A stretch of DNA of 33,103 bases from an uncultured Caryophanales bacterium (lineage in GTDB: Bacteria > Bacillota_I > Bacilli_A > RF39 > UBA660). Of the stretch, positions 14,840 to 23,446 are shown in pieces; within the stretch, counting starts at the first letter, position 1; the number at the start of each line of letters is the position of its first letter. Location: the NCBI GenBank assembly GCA_947306705.1, contig CAMZHD010000009.1:1-33103 (forward strand). The letters run 5' to 3'. The notes beneath the pieces are model-generated. The model saw only the letters and a program-made list of their open reading frames with translations, ran no database searches and was not told the origin of the DNA. The position numbers were made by a program, and so were the translations under genes.

Positions 14840-16756
14840 CTATTTTTGCGCAGCGACCATTTTAGAGATTTCCTGTGATTCGATATCTCGCATCATTTGT
14901 TCTAACTCTTCTTCTCCTTTTTTACCACTGGCTTCTTGTAGTTCATTTTTGATGGATACTGATTTTTCTTCATAAGCTAGACGTTTTTCTTCTACTTGTA
15001 AGTCATCCATCATTTGTCGAATTTTATCTTCATTCATTTTTACTCTCATATCTGCTTCTCTAAAGTTGTCTTCTCTACCATAAATGAAGCTAATTCCTAG
15101 AATAATCATATCTTGTTTTCCTGTTTGTACATAGAAAATACCAATACGATTTCCTTCTTTATATTTGACTCCTAGACTTCTTAAATATTTCCAACTATCT
15201 CTTGCGCAATTGGTTTTTCCAGGACCTTGTTCTTCTAATTGATTTAAAGTATTTAAAATACCATCATAGTAAGCTTTACTTATTCCTTTACTATCTTTTC
15301 CTAATTGAATATCATCTTCAAAGAAAGAGCGTTCCTCATTCTTCATTAAGAAGAATAGATTTCCTTTTTCTTCTTCTGATGTTTCCGTAGGATGAATAAA
15401 ATCTTTTTTCGTATCTTTTGCGACCACTTCATAACTATCCATGATTTCTTGTAATCTTGTACAAGCGCGAGAAGCAAATTCATAATCTTCTTCTGTATCA
15501 ATATCTAAAGATTGAATTAGATTTAAGAAATAATTTGCTTCATAAGCAGCATCTCTTAAAATGGTATCTGCTTCTTTATTTAAAGATTTGGTTCTATACA
15601 TCGTTACACGTGCTGCTTTATGACGATATAGACCACTAATATAATTATCTAATAATTGTCTTTCTGAGAAATTCATTCTAGAAATTTGTTTTTTTTCTTT
15701 TTCTACAAGAGCTTTTGCTTTATCCATGACTAATTGTTGTTCTTCTCTTGTTAATAATTCTTTTCTAGATGAATCTAATATATTGGATAAAATCTCTTTT
15801 GCACGATCTTCTCTTTGATCATTTTGTTCAAAGAAACGAGCTAATGCTTGTTCTGGAGAAATTCCTTCATCATAGATAATGGTTTCTATTTCATCTTCTG
15901 CAAGGAATTGAATTTCTTCTATAGAAGCAGGATCCATATACGTATAATCAATTTCTTTTAAAGATTTTGGATCCATAATATGAACTAATTTTTGAAGAGT
16001 TACTGGGTCACTTAATAATTCTTTGATTCTCTTTTTATCTTCTTCTGATAATTCTTTTTCTTTTCTTTTAACTCTTTCATCGATTTCTTCTTTTGCTTCT
16101 ACTTGTTCTCCTTCTATTTCAATCTCAATTGTTTTATTACTATTTAAGATTTCTTGATAAATAGAAACATTTTCTAACCAGATTTTTGTTAGAAGTTCAC
16201 TTTTTTCTTCATCTGATAGAGAACAATCATTTAAGAATGCTTCTAAGAAATCAATATCTTCTACTGGACGATCTAACTCTCCCTCTGTGAAGGCATCTCC
16301 AATTAATACTAATTTCTCCATATAAGATTCTATATTTTGTTTTTTCTTGGAAATATCTGATAGATGAATTTGTTGTTGGTAAGAAGATAAATCATTTTGT
16401 AATCCTCTTAATACATCTTCTGCTTGTTTTCTTTGAGGAGCAATAAACTCTTCTTCTAATAGACCAGATTCTTTTAAATAATAATAATTCATAATCTGTT
16501 CTACAATTGCTTGTACTCTTTCTTTTGAAGATTCTATTCTTTCTAATAATTCTAAGATTCTTGCTTTTTCTTCTTCTCTCTTCGTTGCAAAATCTTCTAC
16601 AAAGGCCATTTGAGACGCACTTAAAACATCAAGCAAGTCTTTGATTGCTTGATAGTCATTTTCTTGACTTTCTATCGTGTTTAATTCTTCCTCTTTCTTG
16701 GAAAAGAGTTGTTCTAGTTCAATTAAGAATTTATCTACGATTGTTTGTTCTCCCAT
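14840..16756 (-). CDS. Hypothetical coiled-coil protein, first gene of the operon, 638 aa
   Basis: Not recognised. It is highly acidic and helical, with heptad-like stretches across residues 1-140, 220-260 and near the C-terminus (the Glu/Lys-rich tail after residue 560). It has no signal peptide or membrane helix. Residues about 490-560 are the only region that looks globular (GISKAYYDGILNTL, GPGKTNCARDSWKYL, KEGNRIGIFYVQTG, DMIILGISFIY). The helix-then-strands order recalls RelE/ParE-like folds, but without convincing catalytic residues, so this is not claimed. ATG at 16756 follows GAGGTG; the in-frame TTG four codons earlier overlaps that ribosome site and is unlikely. A TATAAT at 16786-16791 supplies a promoter, and an inverted repeat lies over its -35 region. 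It leads a three-gene operon ending at 12723. Confidence 0.7.
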   Translation of the reverse strand: MGEQTIVDKFLIELEQLFSKKEEELNTIESQENDYQAIKDLLDVLSASQMAFVEDFATKREEEKARILELLERIESSKERVQAIVEQIMNYYYLKESGLLEEEFIAPQRKQAEDVLRGLQNDLSSYQQQIHLSDISKKKQNIESYMEKLVLIGDAFTEGELDRPVEDIDFLEAFLNDCSLSDEEKSELLTKIWLENVSIYQEILNSNKTIEIEIEGEQVEAKEEIDERVKRKEKELSEEDKKRIKELLSDPVTLQKLVHIMDPKSLKEIDYTYMDPASIEEIQFLAEDEIETIIYDEGISPEQALARFFEQNDQREDRAKEILSNILDSSRKELLTREEQQLVMDKAKALVEKEKKQISRMNFSERQLLDNYISGLYRHKAARVTMYRTKSLNKEADTILRDAAYEANYFLNLIQSLDIDTEEDYEFASRACTRLQEIMDSYEVVAKDTKKDFIHPTETSEEEKGNLFFLMKNEERSFFEDDIQLGKDSKGISKAYYDGILNTLNQLEEQGPGKTNCARDSWKYLRSLGVKYKEGNRIGIFYVQTGKQDMIILGISFIYGREDNFREADMRVKMNEDKIRQMMDDLQVEEKRLAYEEKSVSIKNELQEASGKKGEEELEQMMRDIESQEISKMVAAQK

Positions 16757-16805
16757 ACTGCACCTCAATATCCTATTCTATTAAAATTATACAATATCTT
16801 TTTCT

Positions 16806-16833
16806 AAAATAAAAGGGTATTTTCTTTTATTTT
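16806..16833. repeat. AT-rich inverted repeat between divergent promoters
   Basis: Ten-base arms (AAAATAAAAG and its complement) around an eight-base loop, with no T-run on either side, so not a terminator. It overlaps the -35 position of the minus-strand operon and sits just upstream of the rpsT promoter. A possible operator, but low complexity makes this uncertain. Confidence 0.3.
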
Positions 16834-16851
16834 AAAAAAGTTCGATTTTAA

Positions 16852-16880
16852 TTGATTTTTTTGATTTTATTTGGTAAAAT
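16852..16880 (+). promoter_or_regulatory. Promoter of rpsT
   Basis: TTGATT (16852-16857), 17 bp, TAAAAT (16875-16880), with TGG before the -10. Confidence 0.7.
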
Positions 16881-16909
16881 TAACTTGTTTACAAAAGTGA
16901 GGTGAGATT

Positions 16910-17173
16910 ATGCCAAATATTAAAAGTGCTAAAAAACGTATGCGTTCAAACGCAAAGAAAGCAGAAGTAAATGCTGTTATTACTACAAGTATGAGAACTG
17001 CTATTAAGAAATTCGAAAAAGAAGTTAAAGCTGGAAACAAGGAAGCTGCAAGTAACAATTTGAATATTGCGATTCAAAGAGTTGATAAAGCTATGTCTAG
17101 TGGAAAGGTTCATAAAAATAAAGCTGCTCGTTTAAAATCTAGATTAACAAAGATGATGAACACTATGGAGTAA
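16910..17173 (+). CDS. rpsT: 30S ribosomal protein S20
   Basis: An 87-residue basic helical protein that binds 16S rRNA early in assembly of the small subunit. MPNIKSAKKRMRSNAKKAEVN at the start, the central Lys/Arg-rich helix and the closing GKVHKNKAARLKSRLTKMM are characteristic, and the length is normal. ATG follows GTGAGGTGAG. It is a single-gene unit with a promoter at 16852-16880 and a terminator at 17173-17199. Confidence 0.97.
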   Translation: MPNIKSAKKRMRSNAKKAEVNAVITTSMRTAIKKFEKEVKAGNKEAASNNLNIAIQRVDKAMSSGKVHKNKAARLKSRLTKMMNTME

Positions 17174-17199
17174 ACCAATTAGAAATAATTGGTTTTTTT
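17173..17199 (+). terminator. Terminator of rpsT
   Basis: A 9-bp stem AACCAATTA/TAATTGGTT with a GAAA tetraloop, followed by seven T residues with one interruption, directly at the stop codon. Confidence 0.88.
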
Positions 17200-17200
17200 A

Positions 17201-17229
17201 TTTACTTTGATTTTTATTGTTGATAAAAT
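17201..17229 (+). promoter_or_regulatory. Promoter of the transglutaminase-like gene
   Basis: TTTACT (17201-17206), 17 bp, TAAAAT (17224-17229), 24 bases before the ATG. Confidence 0.6.
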
Positions 17230-17252
17230 GGATTTGATGATGGGAGGCATAT

Positions 17253-18173
17253 ATGAAAAAAGTATTTGCTGTTGCGAAAGTCATTTTATTAGCGGGATTA
17301 GTATGTGTATTTATAGGAGTTTATTTAGTCCGTAAAACAGATATTCATTCCTTCATAGAATCTCTTATTAATTCTCATAAAGAGGTAGAATTAGGAGATG
17401 TAAATGATTACTATCGAGATTATGGATTTTTATATGCTACTAATACCGATAATTTTGAACCAGAGAATTATCAAGATATTATTAATATCTTTTATACGAT
17501 TTTAAATGCTGGAAAGGAAGAGTTTACTTTTTATTGTCCAAAGCATTATGAAGGATGTATTGAAGATATTCAAAAGTTTGCGAATGATCAAAGTCTTCTT
17601 TCTGATATCAATAATTTTGTTCATCCTTACAATGGATTTTCTCATATTGAAACAGAATATGATACTTTAGGACAAGTTACCATTCATGTCACTCATAGTT
17701 ATACAGAAGATGAAATGGAACAAATTAATGCGAAGATTAATGAATTAGCTCCCCAATTAATTAATCCTTCAAGAGCTGCGAGAGATAATATCCAAGCAGT
17801 TCATGATTATATTATTAATACGACTCGATATGATTCTCTAAAGAGTGAACAAAATATTGATCGTTATCAATCCGATATTGCGTATGGACCTTTATTTGAA
17901 GGATATGGAGTTTGTGGAGGATATACAGATTTAATGGCATTATTCTTAGAAAAGATGGGATTAATTAATTATAAAGTATCTTCTTCTAAACATATTTGGA
18001 ATGCCGTATTAATTGAAGGAAACTGGTATCATTTAGATTTGACTTGGGATGATCCTGTTGCGGATGATGGAGGAGATTACTTAGAATATAATTATTTCTT
18101 AGTACCAACCTATTTATTAACTCCTGATGAACAACATGATTATGATCCAAATGTTTATTTAGAATTAAAATAA
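17253..18173 (+). CDS. Membrane-anchored transglutaminase-like cysteine protein
   Basis: A 306-residue protein anchored by one N-terminal helix (residues 5-26) with the rest outside the cell. The C-terminal half is a transglutaminase-core domain with the complete catalytic triad: Cys221 in YGVCGGY, His247 in KHIWNAV and Asp262 in HLDLTWDDP. Bacterial members are peptidases, protein cross-linkers or peptidoglycan-associated enzymes; which applies cannot be told here. The middle region (residues 70-165) holds a mixed alpha/beta segment with one Cys pair (FYCPKHYEGC). ATG follows GGGAGG. It is a single-gene unit between rpsT and miaA, and its location outside the membrane is compatible with acting on the TasA-like surface proteins (speculative). 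Confidence 0.85.
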   Translation: MKKVFAVAKVILLAGLVCVFIGVYLVRKTDIHSFIESLINSHKEVELGDVNDYYRDYGFLYATNTDNFEPENYQDIINIFYTILNAGKEEFTFYCPKHYEGCIEDIQKFANDQSLLSDINNFVHPYNGFSHIETEYDTLGQVTIHVTHSYTEDEMEQINAKINELAPQLINPSRAARDNIQAVHDYIINTTRYDSLKSEQNIDRYQSDIAYGPLFEGYGVCGGYTDLMALFLEKMGLINYKVSSSKHIWNAVLIEGNWYHLDLTWDDPVADDGGDYLEYNYFLVPTYLLTPDEQHDYDPNVYLELK

Positions 18174-18196
18174 AAGAGAACTATTCGTTCTCTTTT
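18172..18196. terminator. Bidirectional terminator between the transglutaminase-like gene and miaA
   Basis: A 10-bp stem AAAAGAGAAC/GTTCTCTTTT with a five-base loop, A-run and T-run flanks, abutting both stop codons. Confidence 0.85.
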
Positions 18197-19062
18197 TTTT
18201 GGATGTCTTCCATGACTTCATCAATTGTATTTTGAAAATTATTTAAATCTACTTCTACCCAGTGTGTATCAAATTGATGATTAAAGAATGTATATTGTCT
18301 TTTCGCAAATCTTCTAGAATTTTGTTTTATCTCCTCTACTACTTCTTCTAATGGTTTATCCTTGTATAAATAGTCATAAAACTCTTTATACCCTATTCCA
18401 CTATTGAGAATCCTAGAAGTTGGATATTTTTCTTTGAAAGATTTGATTTCATCTAGTAATCCATTTTGAAGCATAACATCTACTCTTTTATTAATTCTTT
18501 CGTATAAAGTCTCTCTATCGGTTGTGAGACCAATAACATAAATTGGATAAAGACATTCATCTTTAAAATTAGTCATTGGTTCTTCATTTTCTAATTTGTT
18601 TAATGTTCTTACTAATCGTTTTCTATTGTTTAGTTCTGGAGGATTTATCCCATAACTCTTAATTGCTTCATACAATTCTTCATTTGTTTTGTCTTCATAT
18701 TCTTTGTAGGTAGTTCCTTCTGTGAACTGATAATTATAGAGAGCTGCTTTTATATAAAGACCTGTTCCTCCTACAATGATAATTCTTTTTCCGCGAGAAG
18801 ATATTTCTTTTATTTTCTCTCTTACGTCTTTTTGGTAATCAAATACAGAGTAATCTTCTTCTACCTCTCTAATATCAATTAAATGATGAGGGATTCCTTC
18901 TCGCTCTTCTATCGTTGGTTTAGCGCTTCCAATATCAAGTCCTTTATAGATTGCAACACTATCTCCATTGATGATTTCTGCATCTAATCTTTTCGCAAGT
19001 TCAATACTGAGTTTTGTTTTTCCAACTCCAGTTGGTCCTACTATTACAATAATCTCTTTCAT
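18181..19062 (-). CDS. miaA: tRNA dimethylallyltransferase MiaA
   Basis: Transfers dimethylallyl from DMAPP to A37 of tRNAs that read codons starting with U. The P-loop GPTGVGKT is at residues 8-15, followed by INGDSVAIYKGLDIGSAKP (usually GDSMQVYKGMDIGTAKP), HHLIDI, and GGTGLYIKAAL. The C-terminal NSRRFAKRQYTFF matches the family tRNA-contacting helix. The 293-residue length is normal. The ATG has GGGGGACAT before it and lies eight bases from the mutL stop, so mutL and miaA are cotranscribed, as in many bacteria. Confidence 0.96.
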   Translation of the reverse strand: MKEIIVIVGPTGVGKTKLSIELAKRLDAEIINGDSVAIYKGLDIGSAKPTIEEREGIPHHLIDIREVEEDYSVFDYQKDVREKIKEISSRGKRIIIVGGTGLYIKAALYNYQFTEGTTYKEYEDKTNEELYEAIKSYGINPPELNNRKRLVRTLNKLENEEPMTNFKDECLYPIYVIGLTTDRETLYERINKRVDVMLQNGLLDEIKSFKEKYPTSRILNSGIGYKEFYDYLYKDKPLEEVVEEIKQNSRRFAKRQYTFFNHQFDTHWVEVDLNNFQNTIDEVMEDIQKKENE

Positions 19063-19070
19063 ATGTCCCC

Positions 19071-20840
19071 CTAATCTAATTGTCTCTTGAATAGTTTTTC
19101 TAATTCATATTTTGTATAGGTAATAATCGTAGGTCTTCCATGAGGACAAGTAAATGGATTTTCACAATATCTTATATTTTCTAAGATCCATTCTTGATCT
19201 TCTTTTGAAATATAATCTCCAGCCATCACTGACATACGACAAGCTGTTGTTGCGGCAATTCTCCAGATGAATTTATCAAAATCAAATTCTCCCTTTTCAA
19301 TCATAATATCTACGATATGATGAATAATATCTTCTGCTCTTTCTGTTGGAATCCAAGATGGATGAGAACGAATAATAATCGTGTTTTTACCAAATTCTTC
19401 TGCAGAGAATCCATATTCTTCTAATAAATCAAATCTTTCTTTTACAAGAATGAATTCATCTTTTCTTAGTTCTATTTTAATTGGTACTAATAAATCAATT
19501 GGAAGAGGTTTTTCTTTCATCTCTTTTAGTACTTTTTCATAATTAATTCTTTCTGCTGCGGCATGTTGATCTATTAAATACATTCCATCTTCATTTTCCG
19601 CAACAATATAGGTAAGAAGAACGACTCCTCTTGGAATCATTTTTTTGATACGAGAAGTTTTTTCTTCTTTTTCTACTTCAAATGGAAGAGACTCCTCTAT
19701 TTCTTTTTCTTCTTTTTTCTTCTCTTCTTGTACATCAAAATCTAATTTGATTTCTTCATACTTAGTATCATCTACTTTTTCTTCTTTTTTCTCATTGATT
19801 TGTCTAGATACTTCACTTACTGAATAACTATCTCTTACAGATACTTCTGGTATTAATGTTATCTTTTCTAGGCGTTCTGTAATAGATGAAATAATCAAAT
19901 CTTTTAGAGAATCCATTTTAGAGAATTTAATATCCATTTTCGTTGGATGAATATTGATATCAATTAAAATAGGATCTACATCAATATTTAAAACTATCAC
20001 TGGATATCGATCTTTATGCATATATGTGTGATAGCAATCTACGATACACTTATTTAATTCATTATTTTTAATAACTCTTCCATTGACAAGTGTCGTGATG
20101 GAATTTCTATTACCTTTGGTTACTTCTGGATAAGAGATATATCCATGGATATAGTAATCATCATTTTCTCCTTCTATGGGAATCATTTTCTTTGTGATGT
20201 CTGCTCCATAGATTTCATAGATTACTTTTAATAAATCTCCTGAACCATCTGTTTGAAGTAAGACTTTATCATTGTTGATTAACGTAAACTTAATACTTGG
20301 ATAGGATAAAGCCATCTTATTCACGTATTCTACAATACTCGCAAGTTCTACATATAAGTTCTTTAAATACTTTAATCTTACTGGAGTATTATAAAATAAA
20401 TCCGATACTGTAATGGTTGTTCCTTTTTGAAGATCAGATCTTTCTACTTGCAGATCTTCTCCTCCTTTTAACGTTAATAAAGTACCAATTTCTCCATCAC
20501 TTGTTTTTAAGCGAATATTTGATACACTGGCGATAGAAGGAAGAGCTTCTCCCCGGAATCCTAATGATTCAATATAGAATAAATCATCTAAACTTTTCAA
20601 TTTAGAAGTAGCATGTCTTTCAAATGCCATCGTAGCATCTTTTTCATCCATACCAATACCATTATCTTTTACTTCTATTTCTTTTACACCAGAATCAATT
20701 AATTTAATTGTGATTTCTGTACTAGAGGCATCAATTGCATTCTCCACTAATTCTTTTACAACATTCATTGTTTTTTCAACAACTTCTCCTGCCGCAATCT
20801 TATTCGCAAGAATTTCATCCATGACTTGAATCTTACCCAT
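19071..20840 (-). CDS. mutL: DNA mismatch repair protein MutL (endonuclease type)
   Basis: A 589-residue mismatch-repair ATPase and nicking endonuclease. The N-terminal GHKL ATPase has IAAGEVV (residues 16-22), ELVENAIDA, DNGIGM and GFRGEALPSIASV. A Lys/Glu-rich linker (about 345-390) is followed by the C-terminal domain with the endonuclease metal motif DQHAAAERINYE (424-435), ACRMSV and CPHGRP (near 565-570). It is therefore the latent-endonuclease type found in species without MutH. ATG follows GAGGTGAAGG. A TATAAT at 20862-20867 is the probable -10. mutS, which commonly precedes mutL, is not next to it. Confidence 0.96.
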   Translation of the reverse strand: MGKIQVMDEILANKIAAGEVVEKTMNVVKELVENAIDASSTEITIKLIDSGVKEIEVKDNGIGMDEKDATMAFERHATSKLKSLDDLFYIESLGFRGEALPSIASVSNIRLKTSDGEIGTLLTLKGGEDLQVERSDLQKGTTITVSDLFYNTPVRLKYLKNLYVELASIVEYVNKMALSYPSIKFTLINNDKVLLQTDGSGDLLKVIYEIYGADITKKMIPIEGENDDYYIHGYISYPEVTKGNRNSITTLVNGRVIKNNELNKCIVDCYHTYMHKDRYPVIVLNIDVDPILIDINIHPTKMDIKFSKMDSLKDLIISSITERLEKITLIPEVSVRDSYSVSEVSRQINEKKEEKVDDTKYEEIKLDFDVQEEKKKEEKEIEESLPFEVEKEEKTSRIKKMIPRGVVLLTYIVAENEDGMYLIDQHAAAERINYEKVLKEMKEKPLPIDLLVPIKIELRKDEFILVKERFDLLEEYGFSAEEFGKNTIIIRSHPSWIPTERAEDIIHHIVDIMIEKGEFDFDKFIWRIAATTACRMSVMAGDYISKEDQEWILENIRYCENPFTCPHGRPTIITYTKYELEKLFKRQLD

Positions 20841-20880
20841 ACCTTCACCTCATTCTCTTATATTATACTAAAAACATAAA

Positions 20881-20906
20881 AAAAATACATCCTAAGATGT
20901 ATTTTT
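20881..20906 (-). terminator. Terminator of the prepilin-like gene
   Basis: An 11-bp perfect stem AAAAATACATC/GATGTATTTTT with a CTAA loop and T-run on the minus strand; overlaps the stop codon. Confidence 0.87.
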
Positions 20907-21318
20907 ATGCTTCACAATGATCGTTTTTAACTCTATGTCCACCTGGGAACGTATACGTATAATTTACATTAGAACAACACATAATGACTTCATAAGAGTT
21001 CACATCAATTCCTGTTGTATTATCAACCGTAATGTTTACTTTTCCTGAGCATTGTTCACTCTTGGTTGCGGGATCAATCGTTGGTTCTAGATATTGATCT
21101 TCTACTAATTGTTGAAATGTTACCGTTCTAACCGTTGGATAATCCATATAATAATTTTCTGCTGCTTGGGAAGCTGATTGTGCCATAAAGTTGTAACTCT
21201 TATTCTTACTAGATTCAATGTATCTTGTATATCCAATGATTGCGAGAGACATCATAATTCCTAAGATGGTTACAACTCCTAATATTTCTACTAATGTAAA
21301 TCCTTTATTGTTTTTCAT
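20905..21318 (-). CDS. Orphan prepilin-like protein (type IV pilin/ComGC-type leader)
   Basis: A 137-residue protein with a class III leader: MKNNKG followed by FTLVEILGVVTILGIMMSLAI. The leader peptidase cut falls between Gly6 and Phe7, Glu is at mature position 5, and the hydrophobic helix covers residues 7-27. The small C-terminal domain has four cysteines (in EQCSG, IMCCSN and DHCEA). Disulphides could replace the loop of a major pilin. In low-GC Gram-positives such proteins act in competence or type IV pili. No peptidase (ComC/PilD), ATPase or further pilin lies beside it. ATG follows GGTGAT and an extended -10 is at 21334-21342. Confidence 0.85.
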   Translation of the reverse strand: MKNNKGFTLVEILGVVTILGIMMSLAIIGYTRYIESSKNKSYNFMAQSASQAAENYYMDYPTVRTVTFQQLVEDQYLEPTIDPATKSEQCSGKVNITVDNTTGIDVNSYEVIMCCSNVNYTYTFPGGHRVKNDHCEA

Positions 21319-21333
21319 ATTATCACCACTATT

Positions 21334-21342
21334 ATTATATCA
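21334..21342 (-). promoter_or_regulatory. Extended -10 promoter for the prepilin-like gene
   Basis: TGATATAAT on the minus strand, 15 bases before the ATG; no good -35 visible. The end of uvrC (21364) lies immediately upstream and only a weak hairpin follows it, so read-through from uvrC is possible. Confidence 0.55.
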
Positions 21343-21363
21343 AATAAACCATCTTTTGGATGT

Positions 21364-23136
21364 TTAATCTTTTGATTCAGTGTCAAGTAAATACTCTTGT
21401 AATTTTCCTGCCACTTCTTTTCCAACAATGGTTTCTAATTCTTCTAGAGAAGCTTCTCTCATCTTTTTTAGAGATCCAAATTTCTTTAATAATTCTTTCT
21501 TTCTTACTTCTCCAATTCCTGGAACAGCATCTAATATACTGGATAAGGCTCCTTTTGCTTTTATGGTTCTATGATACGTAATCGCATATCGATGGACTTC
21601 TTCTTGAATACGAGATAAGAATAAGAATAGTTTTGAATCTTTTTCTACTGGTAATAGTTCATATTTATCATTCATAATATGACTCGTTCTATGGGTTTTA
21701 TCTTTGACTAAACCTATGATTGGGATTTCTAGATTTAAAGATTCTAATACTTCTTTACAAGCTCCTATTTGAGTTCTTCCACCATCCATTACAATTAAAT
21801 CTGGTTTATAAGATTCATTCATAATTGTTTTAAAATATCTTCGATAGATAACTTCTCTCATCGCTCCTAAATCATCTTTTACTTCCGTAGAAATCTTATA
21901 TTTTCGATAATAATCTTTGTTTGGTAGAAAATCATCAAATACAACCATTCCTCCTACATAGAAAGTACCAAATAAATGAGAGTTATCAAAAGATTCCATA
22001 CGATGTAATTCTTTTAATCCTAAAAGATTCTTTAACTCTTCTAAAGCCTTGATTCTTTCTTCATCATCTTTCTTTAATGTCTCTTCTTTTAGAGATAATT
22101 GTTCTCTTGCATTTTCTCTACATAAATCTAAAACACTCTTTAATCTTCCTTTTTGAGGAGTAAATACTTTTACTTTAAAATATTCTTCTAATAAAGATTT
22201 ATTCATCTCTTCTGGAATATAAAATTCATGAGGAGTCATTCCATTCTCATAGAATTTAATCATATACTCCTCTACTTCATTAGGAGCATCTCCCATCGTT
22301 GGGATAATCTCATTATGTCTTCCTACTAATAATCCATCTCTAATAAAAAATATTTCAATACTTAAATAATTATGATTTGTATCATAGTTAATACAATCAA
22401 AATTATAGTTTTTATTTAAATCAATTTTTTGTTTCTTTAGAGTGGTATCTATATCTTCTAACATACTCTTTAATTCTAAAGCTTTTTCATAATTCATCGA
22501 TTCAGATGCTTTATTCATCTCTTCCTGAATTTTCTTTTTAATATCTCCTGGATCTCCTTTTAAGAAAGAAATAATTTCTTTTTTCATGGCTTCTATTTCT
22601 TCTTTTGGAATTTCTTTCTTACAATATCCTAAACATTCATGAATATGATAATACAAACATAAATCTTTTTTTAATTTATCACATTTTCTTAAGGGATAAA
22701 TTCGATTAATCATATTCACTGTTTTTCTTGCGGCTTGAACATTTGGATAAGGTCCATACAAATGATTTTTATTCTTTTTTCTTTTTACATTTCGAATAAT
22801 CTTTAAGGTAGGATATTTTTCATTCGTTAATTCAATATACGGATATGACTTATCATCTCTTAATAAGATATTATATTTTGGATCATACTTCTTAATTAAA
22901 TTAATTTCTAATAATAAACTTTCTAATTCTGAAGAAGTAACAATATATTCAAAATCATCAATATCTTCTACTAACATCTTTGTTTTTCCTGTTAGTGTTC
23001 TTGTGAAATAACTTCTTAATCTTCTTTGTAAGTTTTTAGCTTTTCCAACATAAATGACAATCCCATCTTTATTTTTCATTTGATAACTACCTGGTTTTGT
23101 TGGAACTAAAGCTAGTTTTTCTTTAAAGTCTTTCAT
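21364..23136 (-). CDS. uvrC: Excinuclease ABC subunit C
   Basis: A 590-residue nucleotide-excision-repair nuclease that makes the 3' and 5' incisions after UvrA/UvrB. The N-terminal GIY-YIG domain contains GSYQM (residues 16-20) and IVIYVGKAKNLQRRLRSYF. Cys152, Cys160, Cys168 and Cys172 form the cluster that can hold Fe-S. The UVR motif lies at about 200-235 (MNYEKALELKSMLEDID). The RNase H-like nuclease domain has MESFDNSHLFGTFYVGGMVV and DLIVMDGGRTQIGA. HhH motifs close the protein (DAVPGIGEVRKKELLKKFGS). ATG follows GAAGGAGGG. A TGATATAAT at 23157-23165 serves as promoter. uvrA and uvrB are not nearby. Confidence 0.97.
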   Translation of the reverse strand: MKDFKEKLALVPTKPGSYQMKNKDGIVIYVGKAKNLQRRLRSYFTRTLTGKTKMLVEDIDDFEYIVTSSELESLLLEINLIKKYDPKYNILLRDDKSYPYIELTNEKYPTLKIIRNVKRKKNKNHLYGPYPNVQAARKTVNMINRIYPLRKCDKLKKDLCLYYHIHECLGYCKKEIPKEEIEAMKKEIISFLKGDPGDIKKKIQEEMNKASESMNYEKALELKSMLEDIDTTLKKQKIDLNKNYNFDCINYDTNHNYLSIEIFFIRDGLLVGRHNEIIPTMGDAPNEVEEYMIKFYENGMTPHEFYIPEEMNKSLLEEYFKVKVFTPQKGRLKSVLDLCRENAREQLSLKEETLKKDDEERIKALEELKNLLGLKELHRMESFDNSHLFGTFYVGGMVVFDDFLPNKDYYRKYKISTEVKDDLGAMREVIYRRYFKTIMNESYKPDLIVMDGGRTQIGACKEVLESLNLEIPIIGLVKDKTHRTSHIMNDKYELLPVEKDSKLFLFLSRIQEEVHRYAITYHRTIKAKGALSSILDAVPGIGEVRKKELLKKFGSLKKMREASLEELETIVGKEVAGKLQEYLLDTESKD

Positions 23137-23156
23137 AGTATCCCTCCTTCGTTCCT

Positions 23157-23165
23157 ATTATATCA
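23157..23165 (-). promoter_or_regulatory. Extended -10 promoter of uvrC
   Basis: TGATATAAT on the minus strand, 21 bases before the ATG, directly after the T-run of the yneF terminator. Confidence 0.6.
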
Positions 23166-23194
23166 TAAAAAAGAAATATCTTATTGATATTTCT
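23165..23194 (-). terminator. Terminator of the YneF-family gene
   Basis: A 9-bp stem AGAAATATC/GATATTTCT with a five-base loop and T-run on the minus strand, overlapping the stop codon. Confidence 0.8.
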
Positions 23195-23390
23195 CCATTG
23201 CTTTCATCATTTGATTAATTTGTTTTTGATTTGGTTTTCTTCCCATTTGCATCATTAATGCTTTGATCATATCTTCATTAATTGGTGGATTTTGTTTTAA
23301 ATATTTTTTCATAAAGAATCTTGAAGCAAAGAATCCAATGACTGCTCCAATTAGAAGACCTACTACTAATAATAAAATGTCATGTAACAT
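23181..23390 (-). CDS. UPF0154/YneF-family small membrane protein
   Basis: A 69-residue single-pass membrane protein with a helix at residues 4-26 ([20 protein letters not shown]) and a basic cytoplasmic tail. [20 protein letters not shown] followed by [18 protein letters not shown] is the signature of the YneF (UPF0154) family, conserved in Bacilli and of unknown function; in Bacillus yneF follows tkt, and the same order holds here. ATG follows AAGGAGATG. Own promoter at 23411-23439. Confidence 0.9.
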   Translation of the reverse strand: MLHDILLLVVGLLIGAVIGFFASRFFMKKYLKQNPPINEDMIKALMMQMGRKPNQKQINQMMKAMEKYQ

Positions 23391-23410
23391 AATTTCATCT
23401 CCTTGTTCTT

Positions 23411-23439
23411 ATTGTACATAATAATCTTTTAATTAGCAA
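23411..23439 (-). promoter_or_regulatory. Promoter of the YneF-family gene
   Basis: Minus strand TTGCTA (23434-23439), 17 bp, TACAAT (23411-23416). Confidence 0.6.
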
Positions 23440-23446
23440 GAATATA

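Noticed and set aside
14840-16756. RelE/ParE-like toxin domain near the C-terminus
   Set aside because: Only a loose helix-then-strands resemblance; no catalytic residues recognised and no antitoxin-like partner.
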